64,000 nucleotides of DNA from Hydrogenobacter sp. T-8 (GTDB lineage: Bacteria > Aquificota > Aquificia > Aquificales > Aquificaceae). Position 1 is the first letter of the stretch; each line of letters starts with the position of its first letter. Shown here one piece after another: positions 24,942-34,174 of the stretch. Location of the stretch: contig NZ_CP048795.1 in the NCBI RefSeq assembly GCF_011006175.1, positions 1,418,491 to 1,482,490 on the forward strand. The letters are read 5' to 3'. The translations under genes and the position numbers were made by a program. Under the pieces are notes generated by a model. The model ran no database searches and had not been told where the DNA came from. It was given only the letters and a program-made list of their open reading frames with translations.

Positions 24942-26174
24942 ATGCCAAGGTTTAAGTATAGAGCCTTTGACGAAACAGGAAACTTTGTAGAAAGTGAAGC
25001 AAATTATCCAACTCAAGAAACTTTGATAGCGGACTTACAACAGAGGGGTTTGAGTATCATAGAAGTAATAAAGGTTGATAAGGAAGAAAAAGAAGAGGGT
25101 AAAAGAGGGTTAGTTCTCAAACTTCCAATAGGTGGTAAAGTAAGCGATAGAGACCTTTCCATATTTTGCAGACAGCTTGGAACAATGATAAACGCAGGGC
25201 TTAACATAATAGACGCTCTTAACATATTGGGAGAACAGCTTCCCAACAAAAAGCTTGCGGAAGCCAGCAAGAAGGTTGCAATAATGGTAAGCGAAGGTAA
25301 ACCCATATCAAACTCTATGGCTGAATTCCCTGCGGTTTTTCCGGAGTTTGTAATTAATTTGGTTAGGGTGGGTGAGGAAACGGGTAATCTTGATATTGCT
25401 CTTATGAGGGCTGCAGATTATTACGAGAAGATGGCAATGATAAAGAGCAAGATAAAGAGCGCAGCCTTTTATCCTACCTTTGTGGTTATAATAGCCACTG
25501 CCATAGTTACGGGTATACTCTATTTTCTGGTTCCAACCTTTGCAGAGATTTATGCTTCTCTTGGTGGTGAACTTCCCGCTCCTACCCAAATGCTTATCGC
25601 TGCCTCTAACGCCCTTAGGTCAAACCTTATCTTTATACTTGGTTTCATAGTGGCTTTTTCTTTAATATTTAGATTTTTACTCAACAATAGCTACCAGTTT
25701 AGAAAATCTGTGCATTCCTTCATGCTAAGAGCTCCAAAGATGGGTGAACTTGTGATGAAAAGCACTATGGCAAAGTTTGCCAGAACTATGGCAACCCTCT
25801 TTTCAAGTGGTGTGGCTCTTGAGAGGGCTTTTGAAATAGCAGGTCAGGTAACGGGAAACGTGGTGATAAGAGAGGCTCTTGAGTCTGCAAAGAAGGGGGT
25901 TATAGAGGGTGAGCCCATGCACAAGGCTCTTGAAAAAACTGGAATGTTTCCAAAACTTATAATAGCCATGGTGAGGGTAGGTGAAGATACGGGTAGGCTT
26001 GATGATATGTTAGACACTATAGCGAGATTTTATGAAGACGAGTTTGATAAGGCTGTGGAGGGGATGATAAAGCTAATAGAGCCCATGCTCATAGTCTTCA
26101 TAGGTGGTATAGTGGGAGCTATACTCATAGCCCTGTACATGCCCATATTCAAGATGGGTGAGTTGATAAAGTAA
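24942..26174 (+). CDS. pilC: Type IV pilus inner-membrane platform protein PilC
   Basis: A 410-residue GspF/PilC protein. It has an N-terminal cytoplasmic start (MPRFKYRAFDETGN) and two homologous repeats (FCRQLGTMINAGLNIIDAL and FARTMATLFSSGVALERAFEI). It also has three membrane segments, around residues 170-195, 225-245 and 375-400. It forms the platform on which PilT/PilB act. GAGGAGGGTAAAG overlaps the pilT end, so the two are co-translated. Confidence 0.95.
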   Translation: MPRFKYRAFDETGNFVESEANYPTQETLIADLQQRGLSIIEVIKVDKEEKEEGKRGLVLKLPIGGKVSDRDLSIFCRQLGTMINAGLNIIDALNILGEQLPNKKLAEASKKVAIMVSEGKPISNSMAEFPAVFPEFVINLVRVGEETGNLDIALMRAADYYEKMAMIKSKIKSAAFYPTFVVIIATAIVTGILYFLVPTFAEIYASLGGELPAPTQMLIAASNALRSNLIFILGFIVAFSLIFRFLLNNSYQFRKSVHSFMLRAPKMGELVMKSTMAKFARTMATLFSSGVALERAFEIAGQVTGNVVIREALESAKKGVIEGEPMHKALEKTGMFPKLIIAMVRVGEDTGRLDDMLDTIARFYEDEFDKAVEGMIKLIEPMLIVFIGGIVGAILIALYMPIFKMGELIK

Positions 26175-26200
26175 GCCTTAGAGTTTATAATTATCAGCTT

Positions 26201-27307
26201 ATGGCTTTAAGCGTAGGAATTGTAGGACTGCCTAATGTAGGAAAATCCACCTTGTTTAATGCTTTAATACAGTCCGCAAAGGCCACAGCCGCCAACTACC
26301 CCTTTTGCACCATAGAGCCCAACGTGGGCACAGTTGAGGTGCCAGACGAGAGACTATACAGAATAGCCCAGCTTGAAAGGTCAAAGAAGGTTACGCCTAC
26401 TTTTATAGAGTTTGTGGATATTGCTGGACTTGTGAGAAACGCCAGCAAGGGAGAGGGTCTTGGAAACCAGTTTCTTGCCCATATAAGGGAAGTGGACGCA
26501 ATTGCTATGGTGCTTAGGTGCTTTCAAAACCCCGATGTGGTTCACGTGGAGGGCACTGTGAACCCCATAAGGGACGCCCAAATAATAGACCTTGAGCTTA
26601 TAGCAAAGGACATAGAAACTGTGGAAAAAAGGAAGGAAAGGGTGGAGAAGATGGCAAGGCTGGGAGACAAAAAGGCAAAAGAAGAGTTGGAAATGCTGGA
26701 AACAATAAGGGCAATTTTAGAGAACATGGAGCCCCTCAGGAAACATGCAAGGGAGCTAAGCTCCGAGACCTTAGAATATGCGAGAAAAAACCTCTTTCTC
26801 CTCACCACAAAACCTCTCATGTATGTGGCAAATGTGAGCGAGGCTGACCTGCCAGAGGGCAACGAGCTTAGCAAAAGTGTTTTTGAATACGCCCAGGCGG
26901 AGGGTTCCCCTGCGGTGCTTGTATGTGCCAAACTTGAGGAAGAGCTTATAGGTCTTGAAAAGCAAGAGAAGGAAGAGCTACTAAAATCCTACGGGCTTGA
27001 AGAACCAGGGCTAAACAAACTCATAAGGTCTGCTTACTCGCTCCTTGAGCTTATAACTTTCTTTACCGCAGGAGAAAAGGAAACAAGGGCATGGACGGTA
27101 AAAAGAGGCACAAAGGCACCACAAGCTGCGGGCAAAATACACTCAGACTTTGAAAGGGGTTTTATCGCTGCGGAGGTGATAAACTACGAGGACTATGTAA
27201 AGGTTGGCTCTATGACTAAGGCTAAAGAGCTTGGTCTTGTAAGGCTTGAAGGGAAAGAGTATGAAGTCAAAGATGGTGATATTATCTATTTTAGGTTTAA
27301 CGTGTAG
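26201..27307 (+). CDS. ychF: Redox-responsive ATPase/GTPase YchF
   Basis: A 368-residue Obg-family protein. GLPNVGKSTLFNALIQS is the P-loop, NYPFCTIEPN the switch, VDIAGLVRNASKGEGLGNQFL the G3 region. The NMSE-type specificity region (YVANVSE) is characteristic of YchF, which prefers ATP. A coiled coil follows, and a C-terminal TGS domain (FFTAGEKETRAWTVKRGT) closes it. It binds ribosomes and modulates oxidative-stress responses. Its 3' end overlaps the convergent glycosyltransferase by 11 bp. Confidence 0.96.
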   Translation: MALSVGIVGLPNVGKSTLFNALIQSAKATAANYPFCTIEPNVGTVEVPDERLYRIAQLERSKKVTPTFIEFVDIAGLVRNASKGEGLGNQFLAHIREVDAIAMVLRCFQNPDVVHVEGTVNPIRDAQIIDLELIAKDIETVEKRKERVEKMARLGDKKAKEELEMLETIRAILENMEPLRKHARELSSETLEYARKNLFLLTTKPLMYVANVSEADLPEGNELSKSVFEYAQAEGSPAVLVCAKLEEELIGLEKQEKEELLKSYGLEEPGLNKLIRSAYSLLELITFFTAGEKETRAWTVKRGTKAPQAAGKIHSDFERGFIAAEVINYEDYVKVGSMTKAKELGLVRLEGKEYEVKDGDIIYFRFNV

Positions 27308-28343
27308 TAAGCTCATACAAAGCTTTTAAAAACTCTTCAGTGATTTTTTCCCGAGAGAACTTTTCTCTGTATATCCTAAAGGATTGAAAAGAAAAGCTCT
27401 GCCATTTTTCCAAAGTAGCTTTAATTTTACAAACGAGGTCTTGAGTATCACCTGCTTTAAAAACATATCCATTTACGCCTTCTTGAACTGCTTCCTTTAT
27501 ACCTCCTACATGGGAGACTACCAAGGCACAACCGCAGGCAAGTGCTTCTACCGCAACTCTTGGGAAGGCTTCTGTGTATTTTGAGGGTATTACACATACA
27601 TGGGCTAGCTTATAATACTTTTCAACTTCAGCGGTGTATCCTACTAAAAAGAGTTTTTCTGATAGATAGTTTAGCTGAATGAACCTCTCAAGCTCTGTCC
27701 TTGCAGAACCATCACCAACCACATAGGCATGTATATCCTCTCTTTCCTTTGTCAATTCAAGAAAGGCTTTAACAAAGTCAAAAACTCCCTTACCCTCATC
27801 TAACTTCCCCACAAAAAGAAGGTTTATGGGCTTTTCAGCTTTTTTTACGTATGTAAACCTTTCCTCATCCACTAAATTGTAGATAACTTTTATCCTTTCC
27901 CTTCTCACGCCCTCTGATATGAGATTACTTTTAACGCGTTCACTTACCGCAAAAAACATGTCCACATAAGGAAAAACAAACTTCCTTACCATCCACTGTT
28001 TCATTCTTTCCATATGTCTAAAGAAGGCAACCTTTGCTCCTGCATATTTACCAGCATACAATGCGTTTGGGTATTCCTTTCCATTGTTTGCTATTATTAC
28101 GTCAACCTTTTCTTTTTTCAGGACCCTTGCTAATCTTATGGTGTTAATTACCGCGAGGCTATTGGGAAAGGAAATGTAATATTTTCTGACTTCCCTTAGA
28201 TGTTTGTCCACAAAGGAATCTTTTGCACATACAAGGAATAAATCTACATCCCTTCTTAGCAGTTCCTTAACCATCTCAACAGTATGTATCTCTGTGCCTC
28301 CAAAGTTTGGGTTTGGGTTGCCGTTAAGCCAGGCTATTTTCAT
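27297..28343 (-). CDS. GT4-family glycosyltransferase
   Basis: A 348-residue GT-B fold enzyme. NPNFGGTEIHTVEMVKEL is the N-domain donor loop. LLFVGKLDEGKGVFDFVKAF opens the second Rossmann domain, and TEAFPRVAVEALACGCALVVS carries the E-x7-E signature. It transfers a sugar from a nucleotide donor to an unknown acceptor, probably for LPS or another surface glycan. It follows the polysaccharide deacetylase with a 4-bp overlap. Confidence 0.9.
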   Translation of the reverse strand: MKIAWLNGNPNPNFGGTEIHTVEMVKELLRRDVDLFLVCAKDSFVDKHLREVRKYYISFPNSLAVINTIRLARVLKKEKVDVIIANNGKEYPNALYAGKYAGAKVAFFRHMERMKQWMVRKFVFPYVDMFFAVSERVKSNLISEGVRRERIKVIYNLVDEERFTYVKKAEKPINLLFVGKLDEGKGVFDFVKAFLELTKEREDIHAYVVGDGSARTELERFIQLNYLSEKLFLVGYTAEVEKYYKLAHVCVIPSKYTEAFPRVAVEALACGCALVVSHVGGIKEAVQEGVNGYVFKAGDTQDLVCKIKATLEKWQSFSFQSFRIYREKFSREKITEEFLKALYELTTR

Positions 28344-29017
28344 AGTATCTTTAGCAAAAACTTTGGTAGAAAATCGTTGCCAAAGACAGTTATGCGTCTT
28401 AGCTCAAAAAGGTTTTCACTGTCTTCAAACCTACCATGCTTTGTGGTAAAGGCTAACTTATAGCCAGCCTTTTGAACTAAGTCTCTTATCCTTTCATCGT
28501 AATCCCCATAAGGATAGCAAAAAGCGGTTATCTCTGAGCCAAGCTTGTCTTCTAAGATAGCCTTTGAGGTGTATATCTCTTCCCATGCTTGTTTTGGGTC
28601 TATCTTGGACAGATAGGGATGGGTCAAGCTATGAGAGCCTATTTCAAAGCCAAGATGATGAAGTTCCTTTATCTTACCCCAGTCCATTATAGGTTTTTTT
28701 ATCCTTAGCTTTTCGTAGTCCCAGCGGTTATATTCGCCCACAAGCCCAACAGGGACAAAGATAAGACATCTGAGGTAATGTTCTATGAAAATAGGCAAGG
28801 CTAAATACCAAAAGTCCATATAGGCATCATCAAAGGTAAGCAAAACGCCTCTTGAAGTGCTTCTATTGGGTATTAGGTCTTGAGTCCTTAAAAAGCTAAA
28901 GCCTAAGAGCTTAAGCAAACGCACCTGTCTGCTCAATTGTTCTTTGCTTACAAAAAGAGTCTTTAGCCTTGCCTCTTTTGGAGGCTTGCCCACATTATGA
29001 TAGGTTAGTATTTTCAC
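28340..29017 (-). CDS. Polysaccharide deacetylase family protein
   Basis: A NodB-homology (CE4) enzyme of about 225 residues. The start ILTYHNVGKPP, the LLTFDDAYMD motif (catalytic base and metal Asp), GSHSLTHPYLS (metal His pair) and FCYPYGDYDERI are all present. It would remove N-acetyl groups from a surface glycan. An ATG at 29044 extends the frame but overlaps the hslO start. The GTG at 29017 is preferred because TATAAG on this strand ends 9 bases before it, the spacing seen at many genes here, and gives the usual family start. It is coupled to the glycosyltransferase. Confidence 0.85.
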   Translation of the reverse strand: MKILTYHNVGKPPKEARLKTLFVSKEQLSRQVRLLKLLGFSFLRTQDLIPNRSTSRGVLLTFDDAYMDFWYLALPIFIEHYLRCLIFVPVGLVGEYNRWDYEKLRIKKPIMDWGKIKELHHLGFEIGSHSLTHPYLSKIDPKQAWEEIYTSKAILEDKLGSEITAFCYPYGDYDERIRDLVQKAGYKLAFTTKHGRFEDSENLFELRRITVFGNDFLPKFLLKIL

Positions 29018-29026
29018 ACCCACAGG

Positions 29027-29034
29027 CTTATATT
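29027..29034. promoter_or_regulatory. Face-to-face overlapping -10 boxes of hslO and the deacetylase gene
   Basis: TATATT on + (29029-29034) ends 8 bases before the hslO ATG. TATAAG on - (29027-29032) ends 9 bases before the deacetylase GTG. The two hexamers share four base pairs, so RNA polymerase can probably occupy only one direction at a time. Confidence 0.5.
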
Positions 29035-29042
29035 TTAAACCC

Positions 29043-29888
29043 ATGTATAGAGACCTTGACGCACAGACCAGAGAAGACCTAAGGCTCTATTTTCAAGACA
29101 GGGACTATATGGTAGTCTCTGTGCCAAAGGATGAGCTTATAAGGGTTTATACCCTGCAGGCAAACCATGCAGTGGCGGTTGCCAAGAGAATACATAACTT
29201 GGAAGGTCAAAGGGCGGAGCTTATGGGCTATGCCATAATGTCCGCTTTGCTTTTGACATCCCTTGTAAAACATGCAACAGAGCAAAAGGTGCTTTTTAAG
29301 GTGCAAACAGATTCTGGAGTTGTAGTCTCAGAGGCGGACGGAAAGGGAAGGGTGAGAGGTTTTATAGAAGGCGACCCACAAGAAGGTTGGGTCTCTGGAG
29401 TTTTAACCGTAGTAAAAGAGCTAAGGCTTGGCGTGCCTTACACGAGCATAGTCCCAGTGGTGGGTAGAAACCTAAAGGAGGCACTTTCCTTTTACTTTGA
29501 GCAATCAGAACAAACAAAAACCTATTTGGATATGCACTTGGAATTTACCTCAGCAGGAGCTCAGGCAAAGGCTTATCTTGTGCAAGTGCTTTCTGGAGTT
29601 TCTCAAAGAAGCATTGACCTTATAGAGGAAAACCTAAGAAACCTCTCCTTTTTAGGCAAAAGACCAGAGGAAATTGCAATTGAAATACTCAAGGATATGG
29701 AACCAAGGCTCATAGGTCTCAAGGAGGTGGAATACTACTGCCCCTGCAGTGAGGAGATAGCCCGCTCAAGCCTAATGCTTTTGCAAGAGGAGGAGCTCCA
29801 AGATATACTAAACGAGGGTCCTGCGGAGGTGGTCTGTAAGTTCTGCAAGAGGGTCTACCGCTTTAGCAGGGAACAGCTTATGCTATAA
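29043..29888 (+). CDS. hslO: Redox-regulated chaperone Hsp33
   Basis: A 281-residue holdase activated by oxidation. The N-terminal domain is followed by the zinc module with the CxC and CxxC pairs (YYCPCSEE and VCKFCKRVY), which release zinc and form disulfides on activation. The family blocks GRVRGFIEG and [11 protein letters not shown] are present. It is transcribed from a -10 shared with the divergent deacetylase. Its stop codon lies inside the -10 region of the rpsB promoter. Confidence 0.94.
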   Translation: MYRDLDAQTREDLRLYFQDRDYMVVSVPKDELIRVYTLQANHAVAVAKRIHNLEGQRAELMGYAIMSALLLTSLVKHATEQKVLFKVQTDSGVVVSEADGKGRVRGFIEGDPQEGWVSGVLTVVKELRLGVPYTSIVPVVGRNLKEALSFYFEQSEQTKTYLDMHLEFTSAGAQAKAYLVQVLSGVSQRSIDLIEENLRNLSFLGKRPEEIAIEILKDMEPRLIGLKEVEYYCPCSEEIARSSLMLLQEEELQDILNEGPAEVVCKFCKRVYRFSREQLML

Positions 29889-29889
29889 T
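29881..29889 (+). promoter_or_regulatory. Extended -10 promoter of the rpsB operon
   Basis: TGCTATAAT overlapping the hslO stop. The predicted transcription start near 29896 leaves a leader of about 70 nt before rpsB, the longest clear leader in the window. Confidence 0.65.
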
Positions 29890-29899
29890 TTCTCTAAGA

Positions 29900-29961
29900 C
29901 CGCACCTTTCCCGAATGGGTTGCCCCGAGGGGGTCTGGGAAAGGGTGGCAAAACCCAAGGA
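29900..29961 (+). promoter_or_regulatory. Structured rpsB leader with two competing hairpins
   Basis: CCTTTCCC (29905-29912) pairs perfectly with GGGAAAGG (29937-29944), enclosing an inner GC stem (CCCC around 29923 with GGGG around 29930). A second hairpin, GGGT (29943-29946) with ACCC (29953-29956), shares bases with the first and sits just before the Shine-Dalgarno AAGGAGG. The two folds are mutually exclusive, a layout suited to autoregulation by S2 or another product. No U-tract is present, so translational control is more likely than attenuation. Confidence 0.5.
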
Positions 29962-29968
29962 GGTTAAT

Positions 29969-30793
29969 ATGGCTGTAGTTTCTATGAGAGACCTTTTGGA
30001 AGCTGGTGTCCACTTCGGACACTCAAAGGGCAGATGGAACCCCAAGATGGCACCCTATCTCTACGGTGTGCGTAACGGTATACACATCGTAGACCTCAAC
30101 AAAACGGTGGTTTTCCTTGAGCAGGCGTATCACTTTATAGCGGACAGTGTGGCACAGGGTGCGGAGGTGCTCTTTGTGGGCACAAAAAAGCAGGCAAAGG
30201 ATGTGATAAAGGAAGAAGCGGAAAGGGCTGGCGTACCATACGTGAACGAAAGATGGGTAGGTGGGCTTCTTACCAACTTTAGGACTGTCCGTAAAAGCAT
30301 CCTTAAGCTCCATACCCTTGAGAGGATGGAAGCGGAAGGTGTCTTCGATGTGCTCCCCAAAAAGGAGGTAAGAGAACTAAAGAGAAAGATGGAAAGGCTC
30401 AGAAAGCTGTATGGTGGCATAGTAAACATGGAAAGGTTGCCCAGCATCATCTGGGTTGTGGACACAGTGAGAGAAGCCATAGCGGTCCAAGAGGCAAAGA
30501 AGCTGGGCATAACGGTGGTGGCGATAGCGGACTCCAACTGCGACCCAGACTTGATAGACTACCCTGTTCCAGGAAACGATGATGCCATAAAGTCTATAAA
30601 GCTCCTTACCTCAAAGATTGCGGATGCAGTGCTTGAGGGCAAGCAGAGAAGGGAAAGCCTTGGAGAGGCTGCAATTGAAGTGCCAAGGAGAAGGGTCATT
30701 GCGGTTGAGGAAGAAGAAAAAGTGCTCTTTGAGAAGGCTATGGAAATGTCCGAGAAATACGAATACATTGACAAAGGCGCAGAGGAGGAGTAA
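29969..30793 (+). CDS. rpsB: Ribosomal protein S2
   Basis: A 274-residue small-subunit protein. The start [24 protein letters not shown], then [30 protein letters not shown] and [23 protein letters not shown], are the S2 blocks. A longer upstream frame from 29915 runs through the leader hairpin and is rejected because CAAGGAGG precedes the ATG at 29969. It is first of rpsB-tsf-pyrH-frr, the usual bacterial order. Confidence 0.97.
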   Translation: MAVVSMRDLLEAGVHFGHSKGRWNPKMAPYLYGVRNGIHIVDLNKTVVFLEQAYHFIADSVAQGAEVLFVGTKKQAKDVIKEEAERAGVPYVNERWVGGLLTNFRTVRKSILKLHTLERMEAEGVFDVLPKKEVRELKRKMERLRKLYGGIVNMERLPSIIWVVDTVREAIAVQEAKKLGITVVAIADSNCDPDLIDYPVPGNDDAIKSIKLLTSKIADAVLEGKQRRESLGEAAIEVPRRRVIAVEEEEKVLFEKAMEMSEKYEYIDKGAEEE

Positions 30794-30795
30794 GC

Positions 30796-31659
30796 ATGAT
30801 AAGTGCGGAGATGGTAAAGACCTTAAGAGAGATGACCGGTGCAGGCATGTTAGAGTGCAAGAAGGCTCTGGAAGAAGCAGGCGGTGATATGGAAAAGGCA
30901 AAGGAAATACTCAGAATAAGAGGGCTCGCCAAGGCGGACAAAAAGGCAGGAAGGGAAACAAAGGAAGGCATAATCTACGCCTATGTTTCAGAAGATAGAA
31001 AAAGGGGAGTGCTTATAGAACTAAACTGCGAGACAGACTTTGTGGCAAAAAACGAACACTTTGTGGAGCTTGCCCTTAACATCGCAAAGCACATAGCAAG
31101 CATTCCAGAGAACAAGGATAGGGCAGGCACTGGTGAAGATATTGCAAGCCAAGCCTATGCACAGGACACAAACATAAGCGTAGGAGACCTCATAAAGTCC
31201 GCTATAGCCAAGATAGGAGAGAACATACAGCTGAGAAGGTTTGTAAGATACGATACCGAGGGATTTGTGCATGCCTATGTGCATGGCATAGGAAAGGTAG
31301 GCGTGCTTATAGACTACTTTGCTCCAAGCCTTAACGACCAAACCCTTAGGGTTGTGCAAGATGTGGCTCTTCAGATAGCCGCTATGAAACCTGAGTTTGT
31401 AAGCATAGAAAGCGTTGACCCTGAAGCCCTTGAAAGAGAGAGGAGGATACTAACAGAGCAGGCAAGACAAGAGGGCAAGCCAGAGAACATCATAGAAAAG
31501 GTGGTGGAAGGAAGGCTCAGAAAGTTTTATCAGGAAAAGGTGCTATTAGAACAGGCTTTCATAAAGGAAGAAAAGAAAACCGTGGGACAATACATAAAGG
31601 AAAGCCAGACAGGTGTGAAAATCAAACGTTTTGTAAGGTTTGAAGTAGGTGGTGTCTGA
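30796..31659 (+). CDS. tsf: Elongation factor Ts
   Basis: The 287-residue guanine-nucleotide exchange factor for EF-Tu. The N-domain ([25 protein letters not shown]) is followed by the core with [15 protein letters not shown], the Asp-Phe that disrupts the Mg2+ site of EF-Tu. IAAMKPEFV and the C-terminal [16 protein letters not shown] region complete it. Two bp follow rpsB; the stop overlaps pyrH by one base. Confidence 0.97.
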   Translation: MISAEMVKTLREMTGAGMLECKKALEEAGGDMEKAKEILRIRGLAKADKKAGRETKEGIIYAYVSEDRKRGVLIELNCETDFVAKNEHFVELALNIAKHIASIPENKDRAGTGEDIASQAYAQDTNISVGDLIKSAIAKIGENIQLRRFVRYDTEGFVHAYVHGIGKVGVLIDYFAPSLNDQTLRVVQDVALQIAAMKPEFVSIESVDPEALERERRILTEQARQEGKPENIIEKVVEGRLRKFYQEKVLLEQAFIKEEKKTVGQYIKESQTGVKIKRFVRFEVGGV

Positions 31660-32378
31660 TGGAGGAAGCACCTGTATACAAAAGGGTGCTTTTAAAGCTT
31701 TCTGGAGAGGCTTTTGCTGGTGAGCAGGATTTTGGTATAGACCCTAAGTTTCTTGAATATATAAGCCTTGAGATAAAAAGCCTTGTGGAAGTAGGAGTCC
31801 AAACCGCAGTAGTGATAGGAGGGGGCAATATCTTTAGGGGTATAGAAGGGCTTGAGATAGGTATAGACAGGGCAACGGGTGATTACATGGGTATGTTAGC
31901 AACGGTGATAAATGCTCTTGCCTTGCAATCTGCAATTGAGAGGATAGCACAAATTCCTACGAGGGTCTTGTCTGCTATAGAGATGAGGCAGGTGGCAGAA
32001 CCCTACATAAGAAGAAGGGCTATAAGACATTTAGAAAAGGGTCGTGTGGTAATATTCGCTGCAGGGACAGGTAATCCCTTTTTCTCCACAGACACCGCAG
32101 GTGCTCTCAGAGCCATAGAGATAGGTGCGGACCTTCTTATAAAGGCTACAAAGGTAGATGGCATATACACCGATGACCCGCTGAAAAACCCAAAAGCTGA
32201 ATTTATCCAAGAAATAGCCTATCTTGAGGCCATAAACATGGGTATTAGGGTTATGGACTACACTGCCATGACCCTCTGCAAGGAAAACAGGCTACCCATA
32301 TTGGTTCTTAACATAAAGAAGCCAGGGAATCTACTGAGGGCTGTGATGGGTGAAAGGGTTGGGTCTTTGGTGAGGTAG
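31659..32378 (+). CDS. pyrH: UMP kinase
   Basis: A 239-residue amino-acid-kinase-fold enzyme phosphorylating [18 protein letters not shown] is the phosphate loop, [10 protein letters not shown] the ATP site, [20 protein letters not shown] the UMP site, and [16 protein letters not shown]-like sequence the allosteric/UMP region. It is directly coupled to tsf. Confidence 0.96.
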   Translation: MEEAPVYKRVLLKLSGEAFAGEQDFGIDPKFLEYISLEIKSLVEVGVQTAVVIGGGNIFRGIEGLEIGIDRATGDYMGMLATVINALALQSAIERIAQIPTRVLSAIEMRQVAEPYIRRRAIRHLEKGRVVIFAAGTGNPFFSTDTAGALRAIEIGADLLIKATKVDGIYTDDPLKNPKAEFIQEIAYLEAINMGIRVMDYTAMTLCKENRLPILVLNIKKPGNLLRAVMGERVGSLVR

Positions 32379-32419
32379 GGGATGAGAAGAATACAAACAT
32401 ACACACAAGGAGGACAGCC

Positions 32420-32965
32420 ATGATAGAGGATATTTTTAAAAGTGCGGAAGAGGATATGAAAAAGGCGGTAAACTACTTTAAGAACGAAACTGCAGGGCTA
32501 AGGACAGGTAGGGCAAGCACATCTCTTGTTGAAGAGCTAAAGGTAGAATATTATGGTTCAAAGGTGCCTCTTAAACAGCTTGGAAGTATAAGCGTAAGCG
32601 ATGTAAACCAGCTAACCATCCAGCTTTGGGATGCCAATGCAGTCTCGGGTGTGGAAAAGGCAATAATGGAAAACTTAAACCTTACACCTCAAAGACAGGG
32701 CAATGTGCTAAGGATAACCCTACCACCTCTCACACAAGAAAGAAGAAAGGAGCTTGTAAGGATACTCCATAAAATGACAGAGGAGGCAAGGGTAGCGGTC
32801 AGAAATATAAGGAGAGACGCAAAGGAAATGCTTGAAGACCTTGAGGGAGTTTCTGAAGATGAGATAAAGAGAGCTTTAGAAAGGCTTCAAAAGCTCACGG
32901 ACAAATACATAGAGGAGATAAACGCCATTGCAGAGGCTAAGGAGAAGGAGATAATGGGAGGATGA
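32420..32965 (+). CDS. frr: Ribosome recycling factor
   Basis: A 181-residue factor that, with EF-G, splits post-termination ribosomes. The start contains LRTGRAST, followed by YYGSKVPLKQLGSISV in domain II. The C-terminal three-helix region has VRNIRRDAKEML and the final LTDKYIEEINAIAEAKEKEIM. AAGGAGGACAGCC precedes the ATG. The end overlaps the next gene by 4 bp. Confidence 0.97.
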   Translation: MIEDIFKSAEEDMKKAVNYFKNETAGLRTGRASTSLVEELKVEYYGSKVPLKQLGSISVSDVNQLTIQLWDANAVSGVEKAIMENLNLTPQRQGNVLRITLPPLTQERRKELVRILHKMTEEARVAVRNIRRDAKEMLEDLEGVSEDEIKRALERLQKLTDKYIEEINAIAEAKEKEIMGG

Positions 32966-33666
32966 GGCTTTTTTCCAACACTATACTCCTTGACCCAGAG
33001 GAGCACAAAAACCTCAAGTGGCAATGCCTCAAAGGCAACTGTCCTCAAAGCTGTTGTCTTATTCCCGACAGGACCTTTGTGGTCCTTGAAGAGGTGCTTT
33101 CCCTCTCAAGACACTTTCCTGTGGTTATAAACATTGAGGTTGACGAAGGAGGAAAAGAGCAAAGGCTTCTTTGTGCATACTTTAGATTAAGGGAGGATAA
33201 TAAGGGATGTATATATCTCAAAGATGGTGTAGGCTGTCTTTTAGAGGGGGAGAAACCCTACACCTGCAGACAGTATCCCTTTTTTATAAAGGGTGGCTAT
33301 CTCGCTCTTGACCTTACCTGCCCTGGCTTTTCCGAGGTGGAAGGAGAGGCACTTTGGGAAGGTCAGCTTGTAAATTCCCGCTTTGAACGGGATTTTTATA
33401 TCTACTCCCTTAGACTTGAGGAGGGGAAGGCTCAAACAGAGGATTTCCTTGACTTGCTTTTTGACCTCGGGTTGGTGGTTGGAGGCAGGGTAAGCTATGA
33501 GGGTGTTGAGGTGTCCTTTAACATGGTGGACGAAAAGAGGCTTTTTGAGCTTCCAGAAAATGCCTTAAAGGAGCTTTCAAAAAGGGGATACATAAGGATC
33601 ATCTACGCTCACCTTAACTCATTGCAGAATTGGGAGCGCCTTATAAAAAGGTATATTAGCGGTTAG
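32962..33666 (+). CDS. YkgJ-family cysteine-cluster protein
   Basis: 234 residues. The conserved metal-binding cysteines occur as CLKGNCPQSCC near the N-terminus and GCIYL, GVGCLLE and KPYTCRQYPF further on, the YkgJ/FliB-like arrangement thought to bind zinc or an Fe-S cluster. Function is unknown. Overlap with frr (4 bp) ties it to the translation operon. Its last 11 bp overlap the convergent NlpC/P60 gene. Confidence 0.85.
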   Translation: MRLFSNTILLDPEEHKNLKWQCLKGNCPQSCCLIPDRTFVVLEEVLSLSRHFPVVINIEVDEGGKEQRLLCAYFRLREDNKGCIYLKDGVGCLLEGEKPYTCRQYPFFIKGGYLALDLTCPGFSEVEGEALWEGQLVNSRFERDFYIYSLRLEEGKAQTEDFLDLLFDLGLVVGGRVSYEGVEVSFNMVDEKRLFELPENALKELSKRGYIRIIYAHLNSLQNWERLIKRYISG

Positions 33667-34174
33667 ATAGTATAAAGATAAGGTCTCCAATCTCATCACG
33701 CTGGGAGAGTCTATTGGGCTGTGCCTTTTGCCTTTCAATCCCTGCGTAGGTTTTATTGGAATGTTCCAATCTTCTCGCAAAGAGAAACCTTTTGTTCCAA
33801 TAGGGTTCATCTATCCTGTTTATTGTTATGCCGGTTTTTTCACTGGCATGCACGAACCTGCCATTTCCTATGTATATGCCTACGTGGGATGGGCCAGGTC
33901 TATAGGTAGTAAAGAAGAGAAGGTCTCCGGGCTTTAGGTCTTCAAGTCCTACCTGCACTCCCACACGGGACTGTTCTGCGGTGCTTCTTGGAAGCCTTAC
34001 GCCGTTTACTTCAAAGACCCTCTGCACGAAGGCAGAGCAGTCCATTCTATAGAGTTCATTGGCACCGAATTTATAGGGTCTTTCCATATAGGTGAGTGCG
34101 GTAAGCACTATGTTTTCAGAAGTTGCAAACACAAAACTAAAACTCAGCATTAACCCCGCTATGCCTCCCCTCAT
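33656..34174 (-). CDS. NlpC/P60 (C40) family cell-wall peptidase
   Basis: A 172-residue exported protein with a signal peptide (about 1-17, ending FVFA). The NlpC/P60 catalytic residues are present: Cys in MDCSAFVQRVF, His in PSHVGIYIGNGRFVHAS, with GDLLFF between. It likely cuts D-Glu to diamino-acid links in peptidoglycan stem peptides. It overlaps the upstream FAD-reductase gene by 38 bp, an unusually long same-strand overlap. Later Met starts exist, but they would cut into the signal peptide. Confidence 0.88.
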   Translation of the reverse strand: MRGGIAGLMLSFSFVFATSENIVLTALTYMERPYKFGANELYRMDCSAFVQRVFEVNGVRLPRSTAEQSRVGVQVGLEDLKPGDLLFFTTYRPGPSHVGIYIGNGRFVHASEKTGITINRIDEPYWNKRFLFARRLEHSNKTYAGIERQKAQPNRLSQRDEIGDLIFILSNR

